In this document: one piece after another, positions 25,420 through 37,575 of the stretch | Numbering within the stretch: the first letter of the stretch is position 1 | Layout: each line of letters starts with the position of its first letter | Source of the DNA: Diadophis punctatus similis | Taxonomy: Eukaryota > Chordata > Lepidosauria > Squamata > Dipsadidae | Direction: 5' to 3' | Assembly (NCBI GenBank): GCA_023053685.1 | Contig: JALIGW010000057.1 | Location: forward strand, 3,522,710 to 3,586,709 | DNA: 64,000 nt | The notes under the pieces: generated by a model | The model's input: only the letters and a program-made list of their open reading frames with translations | Told to the model about the DNA's origin: nothing | Database searches by the model: none | Made by a program: the position numbers and the translations under genes

Positions 25420-27659
25420 ATGTGCGGAAGCAGAGTTCAAAGATTATGCTGAAATCTGCCTTGCAATTTGTCTCCAAGTGAAATTTTCCAGATGTGGAGA
25501 AGCAGAGTTCAGAGATTATGCTGAAATCTACCACATCAATCTCTCTCTAGCTGACTTTTCCAGATGTGCAGAAGCAGTGTTCCAGGATTATGCTGAAATC
25601 TAGCACATCAATTTCTCTCTAGCTGACATTTTCCAGATGTGCAGAAGCAGAGTTCCAAGATTATGCTGAAATCTGCCTTGCAATTTCTCTCTAGCTGACA
25701 TTTTCCAGATGAGCGCAAGCAGAGTTCAAAGATTATGGTGAACTCTACCACATCAATTTCTCTCTAGCTTACATTTTCCAGATGTGCAGAAGCAGAGTTC
25801 AAAGACTATACTGAAATCTAACACATCAGTTTCTCTCTTGCTGACATTTTCCAGATGTGCAGAAGCAGAGTTCCAGGATTATGCTGAAATCTGCCTCTGC
25901 ATTTTCCCTCTAGCTGACATTTTCCAGATGTGCGGAAGCAGAGTTCAAAGATTATGCTGAAATCTACCACATCAATTTTCTAGCTTACATTTTCCAGATG
26001 TGCAGAAGCAGAGTTCCAGGATTATGCTAAAATCTGCCTTGCAATTATTCTCTAGCTGACATTTTCCAGACATGCAGAAGCAGCGTTCCAGGATTGTGCT
26101 GAAAACCACCACATCAATTTCTCTCTAGCTGACATTTGCCAGGTGTGCAGAAGCAGAGTTCCAGGATTGTGCTGAAAACCACCACATCAATTTCTCTCTA
26201 GCTGACATTTGCCAGGTGTGCAGAAGCAGAGTTCCAGGATTGTGCTGAAAACCACCACATCAATTTCTCTCTAGCTGACATTAGCGAGGTGTGCAGAAGC
26301 AGAGTTCAAAGATTATGCTGAAATCTGCCTTGCAATTTGTCTCCAAGTGAAATTTTCCAGATGTGGAGAAGCAGAGTTCAGAGATTATGCTGAAATCTAC
26401 CACATCAATCTCTCTCTAGCTGACTTTTCCAGATGTGCAGAAGCAGTGTTCCAGGATTATGCTGAAATCTAGCACATCAATTTCTCTCTAGCTGACATTT
26501 TCCAGATGTGCAGAAGCAGAGTTCCAAGATTATGCTGAAATCTGCCTTGCAATTTCTCTCTAGCTGACATTTTCCAGATGAGCGCAAGCAGAGTTCAAAG
26601 ATTATGGTGAACTCTACCACATCAATTTCTCTCTAGCTGACATTTTCCAGATGTGCAGAAGCTGAGTTCATAGATTATGGTGAAATCTACCACATCAATT
26701 TCTCTCTGGCTGACATTTGCCAGATGTGCAGAAGCAGAGTTCCAGGATTATGCTGAAATCTGCCTTGCAATTTCTCTCAAGCTGACATTTTCCAGATTTA
26801 CAGAAGCAGAGTTCCAGGTGTATGCTGAAATCTGCCTTGCAATTCCTCTATAGCTGACTTTTCCAGATGTGCAGAAGCTGAGTTCAAAGATTATGGTGAA
26901 ATCTACCACATCAATTTCTCTCTAGCTGACATTTTCCAGACATGCAGAAGCAGAGTTCCAGGATTTTGCTGAAACCACTACATCAATTTCTTTCTAGCTG
27001 ACTTTTCCAGATGTGCAGGAGTGTTCCAGGATTATGCTGAAATCTACATCAATTTCTCTCTAGCTGACATTTGCCAGATGTGAAGAAGCAGAGTTCCAGG
27101 ATTGTGCTGAAATCTACCATACCAATTTCTCTCTAGCTGACATTTGCCAGATGTGAAGAAGCAGAGTTCCAGGATTGTGCTGAAAACCACCACATCAATT
27201 TCTCTATAGCTGACATTTGCCAGGTGTGCAGAAGCAGAGTTCCAGGATTATGCTGAAATCAGCCTCTACATTTTCTCTCTAGCTGACATTTTCCAGATGT
27301 GCGGAAGCAGAGTTCAAAGATTATGCTGAAATCTGCCTTGCAATTTGTCTCCAAGTGAAATTTTCCAGATGTGGAGAAGCAGAGTTCAGAGATTATGCTG
27401 AAATCTACCACATCAATCTCTCTCTAGCTGACTTTTCCAGATGTGCAGAAGCAGTGTTCCAGGATTATGCTGAAATCTAGCACATCAATTTCTCTCTAGC
27501 TGACATTTTCCAGATGTGCAGAAGCAGAGTTCCAAGATTATGCTGAAATCTGCCTTGCAATTTCTCTCTAGCTGACATTTTCCAGATGAGCGCAAGCAGA
27601 GTTCAAAGATTATGGTGAACTCTACCACATCAATTTCTCTCTAGCTTACATTTTCCAGA
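25420..27659 (+). repeat. 2240-bp block, copy 2
   Basis: Repeats the preceding block with the same order of rare monomers (cacatcagtttc at 25820, ttagcgagg at about 26281, gagcgcaag at 26580). At 27454 it departs from copy 1: its next monomer has cagtgttccagg where copy 1 has cagagttcaaag. From 26581 it is also the partner of the window start, 1-1303. Confidence 0.8.
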
Positions 27660-28500
27660 TGTGCAGAAGCAGAGTTCAAAGATTATGCTGAAATCTAACA
27701 CATCAATTTCTCTCTAGCTGAAATTTTCTAGATGTGCACAAGCAGAGTTCCAGGATTATGCTGAAATCTGCCTCTGCATTTTCCCTCTAGCTGACATTTT
27801 CCAGATGTGAAGAAGCAGAGTTCAAAGATTCTGCTGAAATCTACCATATAAATTCCTATGTAGCTGACATTTTTCAGATGTGCAGAAGCAGAGTTCCAGT
27901 ATTATGCTGAAATCTGCCTCTGCATTTCCCCTCTAGCTGACATTTTCCAGATGTGCGGAAGCAGAGTTCAAAGATTATGCTGAAATCTGCCTCTGCATTT
28001 TCTTTCTAGCTGACATTTTCTAGATGTGTGGAAGCAGAGTTCCAAGATTATGCTGAAATCTGCCACATAAACTTCTCTCTAGCTGACATTTTCCAGATGT
28101 GCAGAAGCAGAGTTCAAATATTATGCTGAAATCTACCATATCAATTTCTCTCTAGCTGACATTTGCCAGATGTGAAGAAGCAGAGTTCCAGGATTGTGCT
28201 GAAATCTACCATACCAATTTCTCTCTAGCTGACATTTGCCAGATGTGAAGAAGCAGAGTTCCAGGATTGTGCTGAAAACCACCACATCAATTTCTCTCTA
28301 GCTGACATTTGCCAGGTGTGCAGAAGCAGAGTTCCAGGATTATGCTGAAATCAGCCTCTGCATTTTCTCTCTAGCTGACATTTTCCAGATGTGCGGAAGC
28401 AGAGTTCAAAGATTATGCTGAAATCTGCCTTGCAATTTGTCTCCAAGTGAAATTTTCCAGATGTGGAGAAGCAGAGTTCAGAGATTATGCTGAAATCTAC
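27660..28500 (+). repeat. HOR fragment, monomers 5-16
   Basis: Monomers 5 to 15 of the 29-mer run in order here: taacacatc, ctagatgtgcac, ccatataaat, ccagtattatg, gtgcgg, tgtggaag, aaatattatg, two gattgtgctg, tgccaggtg, gtgcgg. The first part of monomer 16 follows. It then switches in mid-monomer, at accacatcaatttt near 28508, into the divergent series of 22009. Confidence 0.8.
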
Positions 28501-30134
28501 CACATCAATTTTCTAGCTTACATTTTCCAGATGTGCAGAAGCAGAGTTCCAGGATTATGCTAAAATCTGCTTTGCAATTATTCTCTAGCTGACATTTTCC
28601 AGACATGCAGAAGCAGCGTTCCAGGATTGTGCTGAAAACCACCACATCAATTTCTCTCTAGCTGACTTTTCCAGATGTGCAGAAGCAGAGTGCCAGGATT
28701 TTGCTGTAACCACTACATCAATTTCTCTCTAGCTGACTTTTCCAGATGTGCAGAAGCACATGTCCAGGATTATGCTGAAATCTGCCTTTTAATTTCTCTC
28801 TAGCTGACTTTTCCAGATGTGCAGGAGAGTTCCAGGATTATGCTGAAATCTACATCAATTTCTCTCTAGCTGACATTTTCCAGATGTGCAGAAGCAGAGT
28901 TCCAGGATTATGCTGAAATCTACATCAATTTCTCTCAAGCTGACATTTTCCAGATGTGCAGAAGCAGAGTGTCAGGATTTTGCTGTAACCACCACATCAA
29001 TTTCTCTCTAGCTGACTTTCCCAGATGTGCAGAAGCACATGTCCAGGATTATGCTGAAATCTGCCTTGTAATTTCTCTCTAGCTGACTTTTCCAGATGTG
29101 CAGGAGTGTTCCAGGATTATGCTGAAATCTACATCAATTTCTCTCAAGCTGACATTTTCCAGATGTACAGAAGCAGAGTTCCAGGTGTATGCTGAAATCT
29201 GCCTTGCAATTTCTCTCTAGCTGACTTTTCGCAGATGTGCAGAAGCAGAGTTCCAGGATTATGCTGAAAACCACCACATCAATTTCTCTCTAGCTGACTT
29301 TTCCAGATGTGCAGAAGCAGAGTTCCAGCATTATGCTGAAATCTGCCACATAAACTTCTCTCTAGCTGACATTTTCCAGATGTGCAGAAGCAGAGTTCAA
29401 ATATTATGCTGAAATCTACCATATCAATTTCTCTCTAGCTGACATTTGCCAGATGTGAAGAAGCAGATTTCCAGGATTGTGCTGAAATCTACCATACCAA
29501 TTTCTCTCTAGCTGACATTTGCCAGATGTGAAGAAGCAGAGTTCCAGGATTGTGCTGAAAACCACCACATCAATTTCTCTATAGCTGACATTTGCCAGGT
29601 GTGCAGAAGCAGAGTTCCAGGATTATGCTGAAATCAGCCTCTACATTTTCTCTCTAGCTGACATTTTCCAGATGTGCGGAAGCAGAGTTCAAAGATTATG
29701 CTGAAATCTGCCTTGCAATTTGTCTCCAAGTGAAATTTTCCAGATGTGGAGAAGCAGAGTTCAGAGATTATGCTGAAATCTACCACATCAATCTCTCTCT
29801 AGCTGACTTTTCCAGATGTGCAGAAGCAGTGTTCCAGGATTATGCTGAAATCTAGCACATCAATTTCTCTCTAGCTGACATTTTCCAGATGTGCAGAAGC
29901 AGAGTTCCAAGATTATGCTGAAATCTGCCTTGCAATTTCTCTCTAGCTGACATTTTCCAGATGAGCGCAAGCAGAGTTCAAAGATTATGGTGAACTCTAC
30001 CACATCAATTTCTCTCTAGCTTACATTTTCCAGATGTGCAGAAGCAGAGTTCAAAGACTATACTGAAATCTAACACATCAGTTTCTCTCTTGCTGACATT
30101 TTCCAGATGTGCAGAAGCAGAGTTCCAGGATTAT
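28501..30134 (+). repeat. Divergent block, copy of 22009-23642
   Basis: Matches 22009-23642 at constant offset 6492, including aaaatctgctttgc (about 28562), cagagtgtcagg (about 28968), tctgccttttaat (about 28783) and cacatcagtttc (30072). Near 30134 it changes within a monomer (gattatggtg replaces gattatgctg) into the next copied block. Confidence 0.8.
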
Positions 30135-30817
30135 GGTGAAATCTACCACATCAATTTCTCTCTAGCTGACATTTTCCAGACATGCAGAAGCAGAGTTCCA
30201 GGATTTTGCTGAAACCACTACATCAATTTCTTTCTAGCTGACTTTTCCAGATGTGCAGGAGTGTTCCAGGATTATGCTGAAATCTACATCAATTTCTCTC
30301 TAGCTGACATTTGCCAGATGTGAAGAAGCAGAGTTCCAGGATTGTGCTGAAATCTACCATACCAATTTCTCTCTAGCTGACATTTGCCAGATGTGAAGAA
30401 GCAGAGTTCCAGGATTGTGCTGAAAACCACCACATCAATTTCTCTATAGCTGACATTTGCCAGGTGTGCAGAAGCAGAGTTCCAGGATTATGCTGAAATC
30501 AGCCTCTACATTTTCTCTCTAGCTGACATTTTCCAGATGTGCGGAAGCAGAGTTCAAAGATTATGCTGAAATCTGCCTTGCAATTTGTCTCCAAGTGAAA
30601 TTTTCCAGATGTGGAGAAGCAGAGTTCAGAGATTATGCTGAAATCTACCACATCAATCTCTCTCTAGCTGACTTTTCCAGATGTGCAGAAGCAGTGTTCC
30701 AGGATTATGCTGAAATCTAGCACATCAATTTCTCTCTAGCTGACATTTTCCAGATGTGCAGAAGCAGAGTTCCAAGATTATGCTGAAATCTGCCTTGCAA
30801 TTTCTCTCTAGCTGACA
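30135..30817 (+). repeat. Divergent block, copy of 26895-27577
   Basis: Matches 26895-27577 at offset 3240, with the same order of short monomers (tgcaggagtgttcc) and gacatgcag, tgccaggtg and cagcctctacatt variants. The match continues into the HOR monomers downstream as far as about 31750, so the copied segment spans the join between divergent and HOR DNA. Confidence 0.8.
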
Positions 30818-32848
30818 TTTTCCAGATGAGCGCAAGCAGAGTTCAAAGATTATGGTGAACTCTACCACATCAATTTCTCTCTAGCTTACATTTTCCAGAT
30901 GTGCAGAAGCAGAGTTCAAAGATTATGCTGAAATCTAACACATCAATTTCTCTCTAGCTGAAATTTTCTAGATGTGCACAAGCAGAGTTCCAGGATTATG
31001 CTGAAATCTGCCTCTGCATTTTCCCTCTAGCTGACATTTTCCAGATGTGAAGAAGCAGAGTTCAAAGATTCTGCTGAAATCTACCATATAAATTCCTATG
31101 TAGCTGACATTTTTCAGATGTGCAGAAGCAGAGTTCCAGTATTATGCTGAAATCTGCCTCTGCATTTCCCCTCTAGCTGACATTTTCCAGATGTGCGGAA
31201 GCAGAGTTCAAAGATTATGCTGAAATCTGCCTCTGCATTTTCTTTCTAGCTGACATTTTCTAGATGTGTGGAAGCAGAGTTCCAAGATTATGCTGAAATC
31301 TGCCACATAAACTTCTCTCTAGCTGACATTTTCCAGATGTGCAGAAGCAGAGTTCAAATATTATGCTGAAATCTACCATATCAATTTCTCTCTAGCTGAC
31401 ATTTGCCAGATGTGAAGAAGCAGAGTTCCAGGATTGTGCTGAAATCTACCATACCAATTTCTCTCTAGCTGACATTTGCCAGATGTGAAGAAGCAGAGTT
31501 CCAGGATTGTGCTGAAAACCACCACATCAATTTCTCTCTAGCTGACATTTGCCAGGTGTGCAGAAGCAGAGTTCCAGGATTATGCTGAAATCAGCCTCTG
31601 CATTTTCTCTCTAGCTGACATTTTCCAGATGTGCGGAAGCAGAGTTCAAAGATTATGCTGAAATCTGCCTTGCAATTTGTCTCCAAGTGAAATTTTCCAG
31701 ATGTGGAGAAGCAGAGTTCAGAGATTATGCTGAAATCTACCACATCAATCTCTCTCTAGCTGACTTTTCCAGATGTGCGGAAGCAGAGTTCAAAGATTAT
31801 GCTGAAATCTGCCTTGCAATTTGTCTCCAAGTGAAATTTTCCAGATGTGGAGAAGCAGAGTTCAGAGATTATGCTGAAATCTACCACATCAATCTCTCTC
31901 TAGCTGACTTTTCCAGATGTGCAGAAGCAGAGTTCAAAGATTATGCTGAAATCTTACACATCAATTTCTCTCTAGCTGAAATTTTCTAGATGTGCACAAG
32001 CAGAGTTCCAGGATTATGCTGAAATCTGCCTCTGCATTTTCCCTCTAGCTGACATTTTCCAGATGTGAAGAAGCAGAGTTCAAAGATTCTGCTGAAATCT
32101 ACCACATAATTTCCGATGTAGCTGACATTTTTCAGATGTGCTGAAGCAGAGTTCCAGGATTATGCTGAAAGCAGCCTCTGCATTTTCTCTCTAGCTGACA
32201 TTCTCCAGATGTGCAGAAGCAGAGTTCAAAGATTATGCTGAAATCTACGACATCAATTTCTGTCTAGCTTACATTTTCTAGATGTGCAGAAGCAGAGTTC
32301 CAGGATTATGTTGAAATCTACCACATCAATTTCTCTCTAGCTGACATTTTCCAGATGCGAGGAAGCAGAGTTCCAGGATTATGCTGAAATCAGCCTCTGC
32401 ATTTTCTCTTTAGCTGACATTTTCCAGATGTGCAGAAGCAGAGTTCCAAGATTATGCTGAAATCTGCCTTGCAATTTGTCTCCAAGTGAAATTTTCCAGA
32501 TGTGGAGAAGCAGAGTTCAGAGATTATGCTGAAATCTACCACATCAATCTCTCTCTAGCTGACTTTTCCAGATGTGCAGAAGCAGAGTTCAAAGATTATG
32601 CTGAAATCTTACACATCAATTTCTCTCTAGGTGAAATTTTCTAGATGTGCACAAGCAGAGTTCCAGGATTATGCTGAAATCTGCCTCTGCATTTTCCCTC
32701 TAGCTGACATTTTCCAGATGTGAAGAAGCAGAGTTCAAAGATTCTGCTGAAATCTACCATATAAATTCCTATGTAGCTGACATTTTTCAGATGTGCGGAA
32801 GCAGAGTTCAAAGATTATGCTGAAATCTGCCTTGCAATTTGTCTCCAA
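30818..32848 (+). repeat. First HOR copy of the second zone, with two extra monomers
   Basis: Monomers 4-15 run from gagcgcaag (about 30830), then monomer 16 at 31687. A hybrid monomer follows near 31760 that starts gacttttcc (as 17) and continues gtgcggaag (as 29 or 15). A second monomer 16 lies at 31831 and then 17-29. The two gtgaaattttcc starts are 144 bp apart, two 72-bp monomers. This produces the longest open frame in the window, 100 codons at 31687-31989, which I regard as incidental. Confidence 0.8.
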
Positions 32849-34958
32849 GTGAAATTTTCCAGATGTGGAGAAGCAGAGTTCAGAGATTATGCTGAAATCT
32901 ACCACATCAATCTCTCTCTAGCTGACTTTTCCAGATGTGCAGAAGCAGAGTTCCAGGATTATGCTGAAATCAGCCTCTGCATTTTCTCTCTAGCTGACAT
33001 TTTCCAGATGTGCAGAAGCAGAATTCCAAGATTATGCTGAAATCTGCCTTGCAATTTCTCTCTAGCTGACATTTTCCAGATGAGCGCAAGCAGAGTTCAA
33101 AGATTATGGTGAACTCTACCACATCAATTTCTATCTAGCTTACATTTTCCAGATGTGCAGAAGCAGAGTTCAAAGATTATGCTGAAATCTAACACATCAA
33201 TTTCTCTCTAGCTGAAATTTTCTAGATGTGCACAAGCAGAGTTCCAGGATTATGCTGAAATTTGCCTCTGCATTTTCCCTCTAGCTGACATTTTCCAGAT
33301 GTGAAGAAGCAGAGTTCAAAGATTCTGCTGAAATCTACCATATAAATTCCTATGTAGCTGACATTTTTCAGATGTGCAGAAGCAGAGTTCCAGTATTATG
33401 CTGAAATCTGCCTCTGCATTTCCCCTCTAGCTGATATTTTCCAGATGTGCGGAAGCAGAGTTCAAAGATTATGCTGAAATCTGCCTCTGCATTTTCTTTC
33501 TAGCTGACATTTTCTAGATGTGTGGAAGCAGAGTTCCAAGATTATGCTGAAATCTGCCACATAAACTTCTCTCTAGCTGACATTTTCCAGATGTGCAGAA
33601 GCAGAGTTCAAATATTATGCTGAAATCTACCATATCAATTTCTCTCTAGCTGACATTTGCCAGATGTGAAGAAGCAGAGTTCCAGGATTGTGCTGAAATC
33701 TACCATACCAATTTCTCTCTAGCTGACATTTGCCAGATGTGAAGAAGCAGAGTTCCAGGATTGTGCTGAAAACCACTACATCAATTTCTCTCTAGCTGAC
33801 ATTTGCCAGGTGTGCAGAAGCAGAGTTCCAGGATTATGCTGAAATCAGCCTCTGCATTTTCTCTCTAGCTGACATTTTCCAGATGTGCGGAAGCAGAGTT
33901 CAAAGATTATGCTGAAATCTGCCTTGCAATTTGTCTCCAAGTGAAATTTTCCAGATGTGGAGAAGCAGAGTTCAGAGATTATGCTGAAATCTACCACATC
34001 AATCTCTCTCTAGCTGACTTTTCCAGATGTGCAGAAGCAGAGTTCAAAGATTATGCTGAAATCTTACACATCAATTTCTCTCTAGCTGAAATTTTCTAGA
34101 TGTGCACAAGCAGAGTTCCAGGATTATGCTGAAATCTGCCTCTGCATTTTCCCTCTAGCTGACATTTTCCAGATGTGAAGAAGCAGAGTTCAAAGATTCT
34201 GCTGAAATCTACCACATAATTTCCGATGTAGCTGACATTTTTCAGATGTGCTGAAGCAGAGTTCCAGGATTATGCTGAAAGCAACCTCTGCATTTTCTCT
34301 CTAGCTGACATTCTCCAGATGTGCAGAAGCAGAGTTCAAAGATTATGCTGAAATCTACGACATCAATTTCTGTCTAGCTTACATTTTCTAGATGTGCAGA
34401 AGCAGAGTTCCAGGATTATGTTGAAATCTACCACATCAATTTCTCTCTAGCTGACATTTTCCAGATGCGAGGAAGCAGAGTTCCAGGATTATGCTGAAAT
34501 CAGCCTCTGCATTTTCTCTCTAGCTGACATTTTCCAGATGTGCAGAAGCAGAGTTCCAAGATTATGCTGAAATCTGCCTTGCAATTTGTCTCCAAGTGAA
34601 ATTTTCCAGATGTGGAGAAGCAGAGTTCAGAGATTATGCTGAAATCTACCACATCAATCTCTCTCTAGCTGACTTTTCCAGATGTGCAGAAGCAGAGTTC
34701 AAAGATTATGCTGAAATCTTACACATCAATTTCTCTCTAGCTGAAATTTTCTAGATGTGCACAAGCAGAGTTCCAGGATTATGCTGAAATCTGCCTCTGC
34801 ATTTTCCCTCTAGCTGACATTTTCCAGATGTGAAGAAGCAGAGTTCAAAGATTCTGCTGAAATCTACCATATAAATTCCTATGTAGCTGACATTTTTCAG
34901 ATGTGCGGAAGCAGAGTTCAAAGATTATGCTGAAATCTGCCTTGCAATTTGTCTCCAA
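32849..34958 (+). repeat. Full 29-monomer HOR copy (2110 bp)
   Basis: Same order and length as 2593-4702. It shares that copy's private variants: aaatttgcctc in monomer 6 (about 33259), gatatttt in monomer 9 (about 33433) and gaaagcaacc in monomer 20 (about 34276). It differs by aaccactac near 33773. The two copies are 30,256 bp apart and more alike than either is to its neighbours, so HOR zones 1 and 2 are related by a segmental copy. Confidence 0.9.
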
Positions 34959-36995
34959 GTGAAATTTTCCAGATGTGGAGAAGCAGAGTTCAGAGATTAT
35001 GCTGAAATCTACCACATCAATCTCTCTCTAGCTGACTTTTCCAGATGTGCAGAAGCAGAGTTCCAGGATTATGCTGAAATCAGCCTCTGCATTTTCTCTC
35101 TAGCTGACATTTTCCAGATGTGCAGAAGCAGAATTCCAAGATTATGCTGAAATCTGCCTTGCAATTTCTCTCTAGCTGACATTTTCCAGATGAGCGCAAG
35201 CAGAGTTCAAAGATTATGGTGAACTCTACCACATCAATTTCTATCTAGCTTACATTTTCCAGATGTGCAGAAGCAGAGTTCAAAGATTATGCTGAAATCT
35301 AACACATCAATTTCTCTCTAGCTGAAATTTTCTAGATGTGCACAAGCAGAGTTCCAGGATTATGCTGAAATCTGCCTCTGCATTTTCCCTCTAGCTGACA
35401 TTTTCCAGATGTGAAGAAGCAGAGTTCAAAGATTCTGCTGAAATCTACCATATAAATTCCTATGTAGCTGACATTTTTCAGATGTGCAGAAGCAGAGTTC
35501 CAGTATTATGCTGAAATTTGCCTCTGCATTTCCCCTCTAGCTGACATTTTCCAGATGTGCGGAAGCAGAGTTCAAAGATTATGCTGAAATCTGCCTCTGC
35601 ATTTTCTTTCTAGCTGACATTTTCTAGATGTGTGGAAGCAGAGTTCCAAGATTATGCTGAAATCTGCCACATAAACTTCTCTCTAGCTGACATTTTCCAG
35701 ATGTGCAGAAGCAGAGTTCAAATATTATGCTGAAATCTACCATATCAATTTCTCTCTAGCTGACATTTGCCAGATGTGAAGAAGCAGAGTTCCAGGATTG
35801 TGCTGAAAACCACCACATCAATTTCTCTCTAGCTGACATTTGCCAGGTGTGCAGAAGCAGAGTTCCAGGATTATGCTGAAATCAGCCTCTGCATTTTCTC
35901 TCTAGCTGACATTTTCCAGATGTGCGGAAGCAGAGTTCAAAGATTATGCTGAAATCTGCCTTGCAATTTGTCTCCAAGTGAAATTTTCCAGATGTGGAGA
36001 AGCAGAGTTCAGAGATTATGCTGAAATCTACCACATCAATCTCTCTCTAGCTGACTTTTCCAGATGTGCAGAAGCAGAGTTCAAAGATTATGCTGAAATC
36101 TTACACATCAATTTCTCTCTAGCTGAAATTTTCTAGATTTGCACATGCAGAGTTCCAGGATTATGCTGAAATCTGCCTCTGCATTTTCCCTCTAGCTGAC
36201 ATTTTCCAGATGTGAAGAAGCAGAGTTCAAAGATTCTGCTGAAATCTACCACATAATTTCCGATGTAGCTGACATTTTTCAGATGTGCTGAAGCAGAGTT
36301 CCAGGATTATGCTGAAAGCAGCCTCTGCATTTTCTCTCTAGCTGACATTCTCCAGATGTGCAGAAGCAGAGTTCAAAGATTATGCTGAAATCTACGACAT
36401 CAATTTCTGTCTAGCTTACATTTTCTAGATGTGCAGAAGCAGAGTTCCAGGATTATGTTGAAATCTACCACATCAATTTCTCTCTAGCTGACATTTTCCA
36501 GATGCGAGGAAGCAGAGTTCCAGGATTATGCTGAAATCAGCCTCTGCATTTTCTCTCTAGCTGACATTTTCCAGATGTGCAGAAGCAGAGTTCCAAGATT
36601 ATGCTGAAATCTGCCTTGCAATTTGTCTCCAAGTGAAATTTTCCAGATGTGGAGAAGCAGAGTTCAGAGATTATGCTGAAATCTACCACATCAATCTATC
36701 TCTAGCTGACTTTTCCAGATGTGCAGAAGCAGAGTTCAAAGATTATGCTGAAATCTTACACATCAATTTCTCTCTAGCTGAAATTTTCTAGATGTGCACA
36801 AGCAGAGTTCCAGGATTATGCTGAAATCTGCCTCTGCATTTTCCCTCTAGCTGACATTTTCCAGAAGTGAAGAAGCAGAGTTCAAAGATTCTGCTGAAAT
36901 CTACCATATAAATTCCTATGTAGCTGACATTTTTCAGATGTGCGGAAGCAGAGTTCAAAGATTATGCTGAAATCTGCCTTGCAATTTGTCTCCAA
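34959..36995 (+). repeat. 28-monomer HOR copy (2037 bp)
   Basis: One 73-bp monomer is missing: a single gattgtgctg monomer (about 35797) stands where full copies have two, and the accataccaa form is lost. It carries ctagatttgcacatg (about 36133), ctatctctag (about 36696) and ccagaagtgaag (about 36862). Repeated at 46016-48052, 11,057 bp downstream, with the same loss. Confidence 0.88.
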
Positions 36996-37575
36996 GTGAA
37001 ATTTTCCAGATGTGGAGAAGCAGAGTTCAGAGATTATGCTGAAATCTACCACATCAATCTCTCTCTAGCTGACTTTTCCCGATGTGCAGAAGCAGAGTTC
37101 CAGGATTATGCTGAAATCAGCCTCTGCATTTTCTCTCTAGCTGACATTTTCCAGATGTGCAGAAGCAGAATTCCAAGATTATGCTGAAATCTGCCTTGCA
37201 ATTTCTCTCTAGCTGACATTTTCCAGATGTGGAGAAGCAGAGTTCAGAGATTATGCTGAAATCTACCACATCAATCTCTCTCTAGCTGACTTTTCCATAT
37301 GTGCAGAAGCAGAGTTCAAAGATTATGCTGAAATCTTACACATCAATTTCTCTCTAGCTGAAATTTTCTAGATGTGCACAAGCAGAGTTCCAGGATTATG
37401 CTGAAATCTGCCTCTGCATTTTCCCTCTAGCTGACATTTTCCAGATGTGAAGAAGCAGAGTTCAAAGATTCTGCTGAAATCTACCATATAAATTCCTATG
37501 TAGCTGACATTTTTCAGATGTGCGGAAGCAGAGTTCAAAGATTATGCTGAAATTTGCCTTGCAATTTGTCTCCAA
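36996..37575 (+). repeat. 8-monomer HOR remnant (580 bp)
   Basis: Monomers 1, 2 and 3 are followed near 37211 by a hybrid that starts as monomer 4 (agctgacattttcc) and continues as monomer 25 (gatgtggagaag, ttcagag). Then come 26 (with the rare tccatatgtg, about 37295), 27, 28 and 29. The middle 21 monomers are absent. The identical remnant, with the same rare base, is at 48053-48632. Confidence 0.88.
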
